DNA of 64,000 nucleotides from Buddleja alternifolia (taxonomy: Eukaryota; Streptophyta; Magnoliopsida; Lamiales; Scrophulariaceae), in contig CM033396.1 of NCBI GenBank assembly GCA_019426215.1, positions 31,911,154 through 31,975,153 on the forward strand, given 5' to 3'. Position 1 is the stretch's first letter. Every line of letters starts with the position of its first letter. Made by a program: the position numbers and the translations under genes. Under the pieces are notes generated by a model, which had not been told where the DNA came from, did not search any database, and saw only the letters and a program-made list of their open reading frames with translations. Positions 33,369 to 45,583 of this stretch are shown here, in pieces.

Positions 33369-33581
33369 ATGGAAGGCAACTTAAAAGCATCATCGTCGTC
33401 CATTTGGGCGAGAACCACTATGGCGAATACACGATTGGCAGTGGAGTCTTTTGATGGCACAGGTCATTTTGGTATGTGGCAAAGCGAAGTTGTAGACGCA
33501 CTCTTTCAACAAGGTCTATACTTAGCTATTGAAGAAAAGAAACCAAATGATAAAGAAGAAAAAGAACGGAAATTTGGATGA
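33369..33581 (+). pseudogene. Copia C gag N-terminus
   Basis: It starts MEGNLKASSSSIWARTTMAN and contains the gag start motif FDGTGHFGMWQSEVVDALFQ. After about 70 residues the frame is lost. The rest of gag resumes in the next frame at about 33575 ([20 protein letters not shown]). A short deletion or frameshift joins the two. Confidence 0.8.
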
Positions 33582-35219
33582 GAAGGATTTGGCTCTGATG
33601 TTGCTGGGATCCCTTCCTGAGGAGTTTGAGTTTCTTGAAACCACTCTACTTCACGGGAAGGCTGCTGCTGTATCTCTTAGCGAAGTTTGTGCTGCCCTAT
33701 ACAGTTATGAACTGAGAAGGACAAGCAAGTTTGATCAGGCGGAGATGCAGAAGTTTTGTTCATCAGAGGTCGTTCACAAAACAAAAGGAGTGAGATACTC
33801 CAAATTGGAGTTTTGTGAACTTTGTGTTCGTGGGAAACAGACAAGGGTTAAATTTGGAACAGCAATCCATAATACTGAGGGTATCTTGGATTATGTTCAT
33901 TCGGATGTATGGGGTCCCTCAAAAATGAGTTCTTTGGGAGGGAAGCACTATTTTGTAACCTTTGTTCATGATTTTTCCCGGAAAGTTTGGGTGTATACGA
34001 TGAAAACAAAGGATGAAGTGTTTGAGGTATTCCTCAATTGGAAAAAGATGGTGGAAACTCAGACTGATAAAAAGGTCAAACGTCTCCGTACAGACAATGG
34101 TGGAGAATTTAGGAGTGGTCCATTTCAGAAATTTTGTGAGGATGAAGGCATTGTCAGACACTTCACTGTCAGACATACACCACAACAGAACGGAGTGGCA
34201 GAACGCATGAATCGGACTTTGCTGGAGAAAGTTCGGTGTTTGTTATCCAATGCTGGGTTGGGTAAAGAATTTTGGGCTGAGGCTGTAACGTATGCGTGTC
34301 ATCTCGTTAATCGTTTACCATCTACTGCTATTGATGGAAAAACACCATTGGAGAAATGGTTTGGAAAGCCTGCTGCTGATTATGATTCCTTACATGTGTT
34401 TGGTTCCGCTACATATTATCATGTTAAGGAATCAAAGTTGGATCCTAGAGCAAAGAAAGCTGTGTTCATGGAGATCACCTCTGGTATAAAAGGCTATCGC
34501 CTTTGGTGTCCAGAAACAAAGAAAATAATCTTTAGCAGGGATGTCACTTTTGATGGATCTACCGTGTTGGAAAAGGTGAATGCAGAACAGCAGGATGGTA
34601 CTCCCAAACAGGTGGAGTTTGAAAAGTTTGTTGTCCCAGCAGATCAAGAAACTCTTGATCATTCTTCTACGGTAGAAGGAGATTTTGAAGAAGAGGAAGT
34701 TCAACCCCAAGAACTTCCACAGCAACTTGAATCAATTGCAACTAGCAAGCCAAAGAGGACAATCAGAAAGCCTGCTCGCTTTGATGATATGGTGGCTTGT
34801 GCATCTGCAATTGCCGCTGATGATGTTCCTACCACTTATATTGAAGCAGTCAAAGGACCAGAGAAAGATAAGTGGAGGATTGCCATGAGTGAAAAAATGC
34901 AGTCCCTTCATAAGAATCAAACATGGGAACTGGCCAGTCTCCCGAAGGGAAAGAAGGCAATTGGATGCAAATGTGTATTTGCAAAGAAAGATGGATTTTC
35001 TAGCCAAGGTGATGTTCGCTACAAAGCCAGATTGGTGGCCAAAGGTTACGCTCAGAAGGAGGGCATTGATTATAATGAGGTATTTTCTCCAGTTGTAAAA
35101 CACTCCTCCATTAGAATTTTGTTGGCTTTGGTAGCACAGTTGGATTTTGAACTAGTTCAGTTGGATGTAAAAACTGCATTTTTACATGGAGACTTGGAAG
35201 AGGAAATCTATATGACTTA
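33575..35219 (+). pseudogene. Copia C gag-integrase-RT fusion frame
   Basis: A continuous frame of about 548 codons. It begins with the middle of gag ([20 protein letters not shown]) and passes directly into the pre-integrase region ([15 protein letters not shown]), so the zinc knuckle and protease are deleted. The integrase core has [40 protein letters not shown] and [20 protein letters not shown], with all three acidic residues present. The reverse transcriptase starts with [39 protein letters not shown] and [20 protein letters not shown] and ends at a stop at 35218-35220. Confidence 0.9.
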
Positions 35220-35282
35220 GCTAGAGGGATTCAAAGTTGCTGAAAATGAAAATTTGGTTTGTAAACTTCAAAAAAAAAATCG

Positions 35283-35852
35283 TTGTACGGATTGAAGCAA
35301 TCTCCGAGGCAGTGGTACAAGCGATTTGACAAGTTTATGATGGGAATTGGGTACACAAGAAGCACATACGATCATTGTGTGTATTTGCATAAGCTACAAG
35401 ATGGATCCTTCATATATCTTCTTCTGTATGTTGATGATATGTTGATTGCCTCCCCGAGTCTAATAGAAATCGAGAAGTTGAAGACTCATTTGAAAAGGGA
35501 GTTTGAGATGAAGGATCTAGGTGAGGCGAAGAAAATTCTCGGCATGGAGATTTTCAGAGATAGAAAATTGAGGAAGCTTTGTTTGACTCAGAAACAATAT
35601 CTGAGTAGGATGTTGAGGCGTTTTGGCATTGATGAAAAGTCAAAACCAGTTAGTACTCCGTTTGCTCCTCATTTTAAGCTTAGCGCCGCTTTGTCACAGA
35701 AATCTGATGCAGAACGGGAATACATGTCAAAAGTACCGTATGCAAATGTTGTTGGTAGCTTGATGTATGCTATAGTGTGTACGAGGCCTGATATTTCCCA
35801 AGCAGTGGGGGTTGTGAGCAGGTATATGCATGATGGTGGAAAGGAACATTGA
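35283..35852 (+). pseudogene. Copia C reverse transcriptase, second half
   Basis: It continues the reverse transcriptase in a new frame after the stop at 35220 and a poly-A slip near 35270: MYGLKQSPRQWYKRFDKFMM, YLLLYVDDMLIASPSLIEI with intact YVDD, LKREFEMKDLGEAKKILGME, VPYANVVGSLMYAIVCTRPD and VVSRYMHDGGKEH. It stops at exactly the point where the connection to RNase H (usually KEHW) begins. RNase H is wholly missing and the polypurine tract follows within 80 bp. Confidence 0.9.
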
Positions 35853-35917
35853 AAAATTTGAAGATTGGTTTTGGTGACCCCGTTTGACGAAGAGATTGAA
35901 GATTTTGGAAATTCGCC

Positions 35918-35929
35918 AAGGTGGAGATT
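35918..35929 (+). other. Copia C polypurine tract
   Basis: aaggtggagatt immediately precedes the 3' LTR. Confidence 0.8.
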
Positions 35930-36435
35930 TGTTAGATTGTGGTGAAAAAATGGCTCATTTCCCTTTGATAATGAAGAACAATTTGTCCCACATAGGAAGA
36001 ATTTTGTAAAGGGTCATCCCCTTTCCTATAAAAGTGGATCCACCCTTTAGTTGTTTGATATCCCTTAGCCTCTCATCTTTGGCTATTCTTCTTTTCTCCT
36101 CTATAGTTTTGTATATTTCACTTTTGGTCCTTTCTTTTGTGTAGTGAAATATTTTGGTGGGGTCCGAGGACGTAGGTTAAATTAGCCGAACCTCGTTATA
36201 TTTGGTGTTCTTTATTTTGTGTTATTCTTCAAGTAGCCATTGTTAGTTATAGTTGTAGTGTTATATTGTGCTATTAAATTCGTCTAGTTAATTCTGTCGA
36301 GGAGGTTGGGTTCTAAGCGCGACCGTTGTGACGCCTCCAATCTTTCCTGGGAATTCAATCTAGTGTGGTTTTCTAGTACAATATTTCCCTCGCTATTTCT
36401 ATATTTGGTGGAATATGACTTTAAGTTCCACAACA
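35930..36435 (+). repeat. Copia C 3' LTR
   Basis: 506 bp, TGTTAGATTG...CCACAACA, collinear with the 5' LTR. Confidence 0.95.
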
Positions 36436-36726
36436 GCCACCACTTGAGCAAAATCAAGATAGAGCTCTTTTAACCACTTGCATTTGGATGAACCCCTTTT
36501 AAAATGCAAATAGAGATGCACTCTCTTTAATATTGATGAATGAATTTCTATATTTTTCAGTGTTAAGATTCAAAACTAGTTCTTCACTCTAAACCAAATT
36601 CACTGATTTCTGGAGGGTGATTTATGTGACAGTAAAAAAAAATTCCGTTACATTAATATCAAAAAGTTAAAAAAGGGAGTGTTCACACCATTTCTAGCTA
36701 AACCCTTAAAGCACGAAAATCTTTTT

Positions 36727-38577
36727 GGGCTTTTGGCACATTGCACCCTTCAATTACCATCTTTTGGCACTATGCACCCTTAAATTCAATTTTTGACACT
36801 TTATACCATTAAATTGCATGTAATTTGGAATTTTGCTCCCTCAAGTATCTAACTCACCCATAAAAACGAGTTCATTCATTTTTGAGTGGGTAAAAACGTC
36901 AATCTCTAAATATTTTGGCGGATTGCACCCTTAAATTGCTACCTTTTGGCACATTACACCCTTAAATTGTCATCTTTTTTGCGCAATGCACCCTTATTGA
37001 TATTTTTTGGCACTTTGCTAGAACACATTCAATTTAGAAATATTTTTCTCAACTCTCTATGCTCCTATGAAGAAAAATTCTCTCATAATGCATCAGTAGG
37101 GAAAATTATTTTTCGTCTCATAACTTTTTCACATTTCAATTTTGGTCTCATTTGTTACGAATTTCTCACATTTATTCCTATAACTTTCGAAATGTCTCAC
37201 ATTTAGTCTCAACCGAAGTTTCCATCCGAAATTTGACAGTCAACTACGTTAATCAACCTTTTGACCACACACACATTTAGTCTCAACCTTTTGAATTTGT
37301 TTATAAATGCACCACACACATATTATATTCATTATCACGATATTTCTATTTAATATCATGTGTCACTCATGCAAAATCCTTGAAAAAATAGGTCAAAAGG
37401 TTGACTAATGGGGTTGACCATTAAATTTTGGATGGAAACTTCATTTTGGACTAAATTTGAGACATTTTGAAAGTTATAGGACTAAATGTGAGAAATCTAT
37501 GATGAATGAGACCAAAATTGAACTAGAGCAAAGTTATGGGATGAAAAGTGTAATTTTCCCTGCATCAGTATTATAGTTTTTTCTTTTCAAAGCTGAAATG
37601 AGTATCCATGAAAAAGAGTCGAGCCTAAAGAGCCAAGCTTTTTTGACGAGTTGAGCTTGAACCAGTTATACTTTTTTGGGGGTCACGAGCCTGTATAGAA
37701 AAATATTTACTTATTTATTTAGTAATATTAAACAAATAATAATGTATATTTAATATTTAATAACATATATATATATATATTAATACAAAATCTATATATA
37801 ATAAAATACAACCCTTGAAACTATCCAAGTAAGCGCACATGTGGATAGTCTAATTGATCTCAATTGTGTCGCGTAAGTAATTACTGCATATTTTTTTAAT
37901 TGAATATAAATAAGTGTAGTTAAATGTAAAAATAGTCAAATTTAAAAATTCAAATAAGTTAGTTACCAACATAATATGAATTCAAACAATTATCTGTTTT
38001 TTTTCTATCTATTTATTTTGTTAATTTATCAAACATTTATTGTTTAAAGGATATTTAATAAATTTAAAGATCATGCACTATACTTTTAAAAATACTCATA
38101 TAAAAAGATTTTTCGATGATAATCATCAAACTTGAATCAAATCTTTTAATTTTGCAGATTATAAATAAATAAATTATACATTAATAGATTTTGTTATTAT
38201 TAGTTTTATGTAATTAGTGTTTTGTGCTTTGGCACGGGATTCCGACTAGTTAACAATATATATTAATACAAAATTAACGATATATATCAATAAGGGTGCA
38301 TTGCGCAAAAAAAAGGCAATTTAAGGGTGCAAAGTACCAAAAATGCAATTTAAAGGTGTATCGTGCCAAAAGGTGGCAATTTGTGGGTGCAATCAGCCAA
38401 ATATTCAGAGATTGACGTTTTTACCCTCTCAAAAATGAGTGAATGAGTCAGTTAGATGCTTGAGGGTGCAAAGTGACAAGCTACATGCAATTTAATGGTA
38501 CAAAGTGCCAAAAATTGAATTTAAAGGTGCATTGTGCCAAAAGGTGATAATTGAAGGGTGCAATGTGCCAAAAACCC
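36727..38577. mobile_element. Non-autonomous Mutator-like element with long TIRs
   Basis: Inverted repeats of about 280-290 bp (36727-37003 and 38284-38577) begin GGGCTTTTGGCACATTGC and GGGTTTTTGGCACATTGC. They are built from a repeating theme (cacattgcaccctt / ttttggcac). A perfect 9-bp target duplication AATCTTTTT flanks the element (36718-36726 and 38578-38586). Long TIRs and a 9-bp duplication fit MULEs. The interior has no transposase. A second element is nested at 37099-37560. Confidence 0.9.
37099..37560. mobile_element. MITE nested in the Mutator-like element
   Basis: 462 bp, with GGGAAAATTA...TAATTTTCCC ends and extended inverted similarity (for example tctcacatttagtctcaacc against its complement near 37445). 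It is flanked by a 10-bp duplication TGCATCAGTA (37089-37098 and 37561-37570). The size of the duplication points to a Mutator-type MITE. No coding capacity. Confidence 0.9.
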
Positions 38578-38586
38578 AATCTTTTT

Positions 38587-38921
38587 TGTCAATGGAATTG
38601 AGGTCACAAATTACCTTACGACAATTTTTAGATATGTATTATCTCATACTCTTTGTATAAATCAAAGAGCCCACCACATCTATAGATAAGATGATCGAAA
38701 TTGGATTAAAAAAATAGAACAACAACAAAAACACCCAAAACTAACGTTGAATAAACTAAAAATGATCCTTAAATTTTTGCTCAACTTTAATCGAACGGAA
38801 AAGGAAGAAATTACTTGTGGGTTCCTTCAATGCCCAATGAAAGCATGTAATTTATAGAAGAATTTTACATGGGTTGCATTAACTTCAACTCCGCCATAGG
38901 AGAGAAAAAGGGATTTGCAAA
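38587..38921. other. Short spacer without gene
   Basis: AT-rich DNA between the Mutator-like element and the hAT pair. Nothing recognised. Confidence 0.5.
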
Positions 38922-38929
38922 TCTCCTGC

Positions 38930-41149
38930 TAGGATTGTCAATAGGGGTGGGCGTTCGGTTCGGGTTATTCGGACCCCGAACCGACCCGATCGGGTTTGGC
39001 TTATTCGGTTTGGCTTATTCGGGGAATTTTCAGGTTCGGGTTTATACCGAACCCGAACTCCACAATTCGGTTCGGGGTCGGTTTTGAGTTTTCATTTTTT
39101 TCGGGGAATTCGGGGCCCGATTAACCCGAATTAGAATTAAAAAAAAATAAAAAAATAATTTGTCAAGACTCAAATAAGGGTTTCTCATTTTTGCCTCTCA
39201 CTCTCACGCCTCTCTCAACTCTACCTCAACACCTCACTCACCTAGTGACCTCTCTGCCTCACCAGTCTACTCACCACGGCAGTCCGCAGCCACCAGTCGC
39301 CGACCACCGCCACACACTGTCTCACCGGAGCTGGAGGTTTGTCCTATTTTTTGTTAATCTTTCGATTTTCCCCAATCTGATTTGATGAAGTTGTTGTGAA
39401 AATCTTGGTAAACTCTCTAATGGCTATGAATTATGATATTAGTTTGGTCAAGAGAGATGGTTTACGGGGAGGCATAAACAAAGGCATAAACCTCTGTTTT
39501 TCAGCCTTTTTGCAGGGAGGCATAAACAGAGGCATTTTGCCTCTGTTTTTCAGCCCTTTGGGCCTCTAAAAATAAAGGCCCAAATAATTCATTAAAAATT
39601 TTTTGGGCCCCTATTTTTAGAGGCCCAAAAATTTGTTCCAAAAAATTTGAATTTTGAACCCATAAAGTTATGTTCGGCCCCCCGAACCCCGAACCCGATT
39701 AACCCGAACCCGAATAAACCCCGAACTCGATTAAACCGACTAATTCGGTTCGGTTTCGGGTAGCACAATTTCCAAACCCGAACCCGATTACCCCGAACCC
39801 GACAAACCGAACCGAACGCCCACCCCTAATTGTCAATGAGCCCAAGTTGGCTCGAAGTTCGTAAGTTTGGTTTGGTAATTTTCAAACCGAGCTTTATAAG
39901 AGCCAAGCCCAAGCCGGGCCCAAGCCGAGGGTGAGCAAAGGTACGCTCGGCTTAAATTAAGCTCGGGCTCGTAAATTAATATTTATATATATATATATAT
40001 ACACACACACATACATTATAATATCTAATAATGTATCAATGATTGCAAATTGGATGGAGAATATTAATATTTTAAATTAGGAAAAACAATCCTTAAAATG
40101 ATCAATCACTATGTAATTCCAAAATTTTCCTTATACAACGCATTAGTCTATAAATAATTGAAACTAGTAAAAAACTCCATATCTAACTCTAAGAGTCCTA
40201 TGTCTTTTCTATTACAAATCAATGAATCACGTACATAAAGTGAGATTCAAAGTCGTGGGTTGCTCCAAAAGTTGTTGTTCATCATAATTCTTATCACTCT
40301 CAAGCAATTTTCTTGTAAGTAAACCAAATATAAATTTATCTATAATATTTTTCAATCTTAAATAATATATAGAACATGTATCTCAAGAGATATTTCAACT
40401 TATTGTTGTGACGAGTAGAAAATTGAATGAGATTCTTTTTTTCTGAAATATAAGCCTTACAATTTGTAAGATAATCCTTTGATTATTTTTCTCTATAGTG
40501 AATTCACTACTCATAATTTATTAAAGAAATCTTTTTCCCAAGTGTTGATGGCTTTCTTAATGTATAAATTCTTATTTGTGTCTTGATGCAAGAGAAATGG
40601 ATTTGAAAACTAACAAGAGGCGATACAATTTACTTTATTTATTATAGATATTTCGACTTTGTTATTTTAAGTTTTATGATTTGTCATTACAGCATGGATG
40701 ATGTTAATTCTTTTAATGTTTTGTGCACATTTATTTTTTTTGGTTAATTTATATATTATATTTACTTTATTACTTGTAGTTTTAAAAAAAAAGACTAAAT
40801 TTGGGCCGGCTTGGGCTTGGCTCGAAGCTCGTATAAATTTTCAAGTCGAGCCCGAGCTTTGAAAAAAAAAATCTCGTACAAATTCAAGCTTTAACAATAA
40901 AAACTCGCATAATATCAAGCCGAGCGTGAGCATGACTAGGTTCGGCTCGCTCGGCTTGATTGACAGGCCTATCTCCTACTGCTATTCTTCATATAATAAA
41001 TATTAAATATAGGGTGGTATTTCAAGCCGAGCCGAGCTTTAAAAAAAAAACTCATACAAATTCAAGCTTTAACGATAAAAACTCACATAATATCAAGCCG
41101 AGCGTGAGCATGACTAGGCTCGGTTCGCTCGGCTTGATTGACATGCCTA
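38930..41149. mobile_element. Outer hAT element with duplicated right end
   Basis: The termini TAGGATTGTCAATGAGCC and the complement of GGCTTGATTGACATGCCTA form an imperfect TIR. The interior is rich in GCTCGG/CCGAGC motifs. The 8-bp target duplication TCTCCTGC is perfect at 38922-38929 and 41150-41157. An earlier right end at 40971 is followed by a diverged TCTCCTAC, because a 180-bp segment including the terminus and its flank was tandemly duplicated. No transposase is present. Confidence 0.85.
38942..39828. mobile_element. Inner hAT element, 887 bp
   Basis: TIRs TAGGGGTGGGCG...CGCCCACCCCTA with a perfect 8-bp duplication ATTGTCAA (38934-38941 and 39829-39836). The subterminal regions are rich in CCGAAC/GTTCGG. 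It sits only 12 bp inside the left end of the outer hAT. The interior has a pyrimidine-rich stretch (39190-39340) and hairpin-forming ggcataaacagaggc repeats (39465-39620). Non-autonomous. Confidence 0.93.
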
Positions 41150-41213
41150 TCTCCTGCTACTATTCTTCATATAATAAATATTAAATATGGGGTGGTAATT
41201 TATTGTTTTTGAA
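40854..41213. repeat. 180-bp tandem duplication of the hAT right end and flank
   Basis: The unit gagcttt...ggtggta at 40854-41033 is repeated at 41034-41213. Each unit contains a hAT terminus, its target-site duplication and about 60 bp of flanking host DNA. Confidence 0.9.
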
Positions 41214-42394
41214 AGGGCGAAATGGGGGAAAATATATAAGACAAGGACAAAAGGATAATTGACAATTCTTCATCCATTGAGCGCCTCCCCCCCCCCCCGG
41301 GAGATTAGCTATCTAAAGTATTGAAGATTAAAACTTGGGCCCATAAACTATATTTTGGGCTTTGAATGTTGATACAAAACAAGAGAAAAGGGAGATAAAT
41401 TTGTCTATCTTCCCTTTTCTCCACTACAAAACGAGTTTATAGTTTCACTTTAACATTCAAACATTTGAGTCCAAACATTCTCAATCTTCCTTAAGCATGT
41501 TTATATCACATGCCAAGGAACAGGGCAATTTCATATATATCTAATCTTAGTCTCGAAGTAAAGAGCTAGAAATATAAGATCATGAATCAGTGATACGTAT
41601 TGAATCGACTTGATCACTTTATCTTACTTTGCCCGTCAACATATTTTGGCAAAAATATTAATGTTCTAAGAACCAGCTATAGATATAGAGTTATATTTAA
41701 AGGCTCTTGAAAGTCGAAAGTTCAATAAAATACAATTTCATCAGAATATATGAGCTCCTTGTACGAATTCAATCGCAAAGAGAATAATGATCTTCCATGA
41801 TTTGGGAATCCACTAAAAGTCCCAAGGGTCATCAACCCTCATTGGTTGCCAGTTCAGCCATTATGTCCCTTGATAATTAAGCACCATGTGGAATCAGTTA
41901 AAATTGTTTGCCTCGAGCATACAACTTATCCTAAAAAATAACCCCCTTACAATCTTTACAAGATGTTTATCCAAATATTGCTTTGTGAACTAACAATATT
42001 ATAGCACTTTAATTTAGGTCCTATAAACAGGATAATGTCCCCCACTAATTTGATTAGTGCCCTTTAGACTTGCGTTGGATTCTCAGAATCAGTTGAAAAT
42101 GAGGTGTCAAGTAATGGGCGGTGCAAAGTTATTCTGCTCTTGAGAAAGACAGAGAGAGAGAAGCATATATCTAAAGTACTTTTATAACTAAATAGTACGT
42201 ATCTAAAGTTATAACTTCTTTAACTAACATTTTTAATTTTTATTCCTTCGTTTATTCATTCATTTACTCTTCTAAACTCAATCCAAATTCTTTATCATAT
42301 AATTGTGCATGGACGTTCGAAAATTGTAGTCAACGACTGGTTAGAATAAGCAGCGAGAAAAAAGTTTGACATAAACAGAATGAGATTAATTAGC

Positions 42395-42905
42395 GGCAAA
42401 GTTTTTTGCATTTTTATACTTTTTTATATAAACCTTTTTTAATTATAATTTTTTATCTGAACTATATTAATTTTTACACAATTTTATGTTTTAGCCTTTT
42501 TCCGAAGTAGAAGAAATATTTCGACGGAATTGCATCGCATGTGACCCCTTTAAAGGTAACAACAACATTTTATTAGCTGCAACGATATTTTCTTATGGTT
42601 TCACTATTTTGAATTGTACAATTTAAAATATCATTTCAATTTAAAAAGGTAAATATAGTGCACTACAATGGCCATAAAATTTCATTTTTACCCTCAAAAA
42701 GTCACATGCAATGTAGGTAATGTTATTCCGGCGATTATTGCGCCAGAAAATGCTAAAAGCATAAAATTTTGTAAAAACTCATTTAGTTCAGTTAAGGAAG
42801 TGTAAACAAATAAAAAGTTCATATAAATAAGTGTAAACACGAGTGTAGTACGGATAAAAAAGTGTAACAAAAAAATTTATATAAATAAGTGTAAAAACGC
42901 GAAAG
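42395..42905. mobile_element. Possible MITE with AT-rich inverted repeats
   Basis: The left part tttttgcatttttatacttt followed by ttatataaacc is mirrored at the right by ttatataaataagtgtaaa and acgcgaaag. A second right-hand copy of the motif occurs near 42810-42830. No target duplication was found. Confidence 0.35.
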
Positions 42906-45086
42906 TTTGGGTGGGTTACAGTTATTTCCTGATTAAATATTAGTCTCCTTCTAACTTTCCATTCCGAGTCAAATTAGGCATATTTTTCCCAACTATGCAC
43001 ATTCTAATTATTCATCTCTACTTTTTTCATATTTCTGCATCTACAAACAATGTCACGCAATTATGTAACAAATGATCTGAACAGTTTGAGAATGTATAAC
43101 GTGACATTTGTCAACTAACTTTTGCATGAGATTTTATTATACTTTTTGGTACTCTAAATCTCAGTGTAATCATTAATCATATATGTATATAATGAATATC
43201 ATCTATATTTCATTCCACAATTGTAGCTCTCTCGAAATTTTAATTGCGGAAAGCTCTTAAAAATGATAACTTTTGCAAAGTTTCGCTATTCTTTAAATAT
43301 ATTTTCTTCGCATAATATAATCATCAATGACTTTTAGTTGATTTGGGTTCCACGTAGTGAAAGATTAGAACCTCGGCCCCCCTTCGTAGAATAAAGTTTA
43401 GAATTTCAATGTGTAAAATAAATAGAATGTATAATATTGTTCCCGCTATAGGCTAAGAATACTTAGCCCCGATCGAACTTATTCTGAGATTGATTGTTTT
43501 GAGTCTTTGAAACTATATATTTAGTCTTACATTCACATGACATGTCAAATTAACTTTCATGCAACAACTTAAATTAACAAATACTCCATGAGTTTATTTG
43601 AATCCATGAGTTTAACGTTTATTATTCCATAGCTCTTTGTTACCGAAATAATGTTGATTTAGAATTTCTTTAGTGAACTTAACCATATCTTGTATTTTAT
43701 ATCGTAAATGCATGTTATATATATGAAGTGTGTTCTAAAATATACCGTTGATGTAAATCATACTCATTAGCGATAATTTGTGATAATTAAGTATAAAACA
43801 AAGCAAGAAATTAAAATAAAAGATGCAAATATGAAATTGAGGAGCTAAGAACAAATCTTAAACAGTACGCAATACGTGTACCACTTATGCATCCTACGTT
43901 GAATTACCCAATACTTATATACCTTTAATTCACGTTGGATTTTCTACTTTTCCTCATTCAATAATATATCCAAATAATGTCTTTATCTTTTTCTCCACAT
44001 GGAGTGATTGGATTTACCTCTATTTAGTGATCTAATTGATGTAAAAAGAACATAAATATTCTCAAGTGGTGGATAGGTACAACTTATTATATGAGAATAT
44101 TTGACTATAGGAGGGGACCATTCCTAAAATTGTCAATAATCTATGATGTAAATACTTACTTTGTGGTGAAGATCTTAAGAAAGAATCAATTGGCTTTCAT
44201 TAGGGTTGCATTATATACCTTGGACTTAGAGAAATGCACAAGTAAACCACTTTAACATATATACCAAGTAGAAGCTCAAAAGGGGTGAACCTCAAGAACA
44301 TGAAGACGGCGACGAAGAAGAAGAAAAAGAAGATGGTCGTCTCGATAAAAGTGAGTTATTTTCATGCATATAATATACATATGTATACATAAATGTTCTT
44401 TGTTTCTAAACAAGTGAAGCAATTTGGTTCTTCTATTTCAATTTGTAATATATCTTGTATCTCTACACAGAGTGAATAATTAAGAAAGTATATATTTTAT
44501 ACAATTATCATATACTTATGATGTGAAATACGAGATGCAACAGGAATAGAAGTTCGAAAATGTGAATGAACGGCTATACACAAAAGGCAAGTCATAGAGG
44601 CAAAGGGAAGGTGACGCCTTTCTTCCAGGCTTTTTTCTTTTTCGTTTTTGGGTTATTCCCTTGTGGAAAGTGTGTTGTAAGTGTTCAAGGATGTTCGATT
44701 TCAATTTAATGGCTTTGTAATTGATCTTAATTTGTGGGATTTGTTTTCTAGTTATGAACTTATATTTCCTTTTATGGCTTCTTAAGAGTTCAAAGTGCTT
44801 TCTCTAAATTATTAGTATTTTTTGTTTGATGTTTGAGTCTCCAATTATTATTCCAATAAGTACATATCATATTTGACATGTGGTAACCGGAAATAGAGAG
44901 GAAAGCAAGAATTTCCATGCTTGTTTGAGTAACAACAATGATTTGTAGAAGTAGATGGAACATGCTTTTAGTGAGGAATAAAAAGATAACCCAAAATAAA
45001 ATAAATACACAAATATATAACTGTACAACAATCAACACAATGTTTGCCTAAATTTGTATTGTAGGCTGTATGGTCATTCGGAAAAT

Positions 45087-45128
<42 letters not shown>
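45087..45128. repeat. (AC)n(AT)n microsatellite
   Basis: About nine AC units followed by about twelve AT units. Confidence 0.95.
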
Positions 45129-45519
45129 CAGACGATAAAACACACACTCACTGCGTATGTGGAAAAAAATTCAAATAGATAAAAGAAAATTGAATATAAA
45201 TTAATTAAGTAAACAGTTAGAAAAAACCCAAAAAAAAAAAAAAAAAACCAAATGAGATGAAAGAGAATAAATTTAAACGTAACAAAAAGCAAAAACAAAT
45301 AAAGAGAAACAAAGATGGATTACATGTAAAAGAGAAAATAGATAAAAAAGGAGGAAAACAAGATAACAATATGGTGTATTACTTGCATGCTCTAACTAAG
45401 GCAACAATCAAAAAGTTGTTATACTTAAATTAATTACTTATTTTATAAATGAATTATGTATTTACTATTATAATACATATTAAGATAAACCAATTATTTC
45501 TAAAAAAGTTAAACTTATA

Positions 45520-45576
<57 letters not shown>
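45520..45576. repeat. (GT)n(AT)n microsatellite
   Basis: A short GT run passes into about 24 AT units. Confidence 0.95.

Positions 45577-45583
<7 letters not shown>

Larger units (their letters stand above)
32727..36435 (+). mobile_element. Copia C, internally deleted Ty1/copia element with complete ends
   Basis: A 3709-bp element with 506-bp LTRs at both ends, a tRNA-iMet-like primer site, a polypurine tract and a perfect 5-bp target duplication GCCAC (32722-32726 and 36436-36440). The LTRs differ at about 16 of 506 positions by eye (about 97 percent identity) and show no indels, so the insertion is moderately recent. The internal part lacks most of gag, the zinc knuckle, protease and RNase H, which explains the small size. 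It would need helper proteins to move. Confidence 0.95.
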
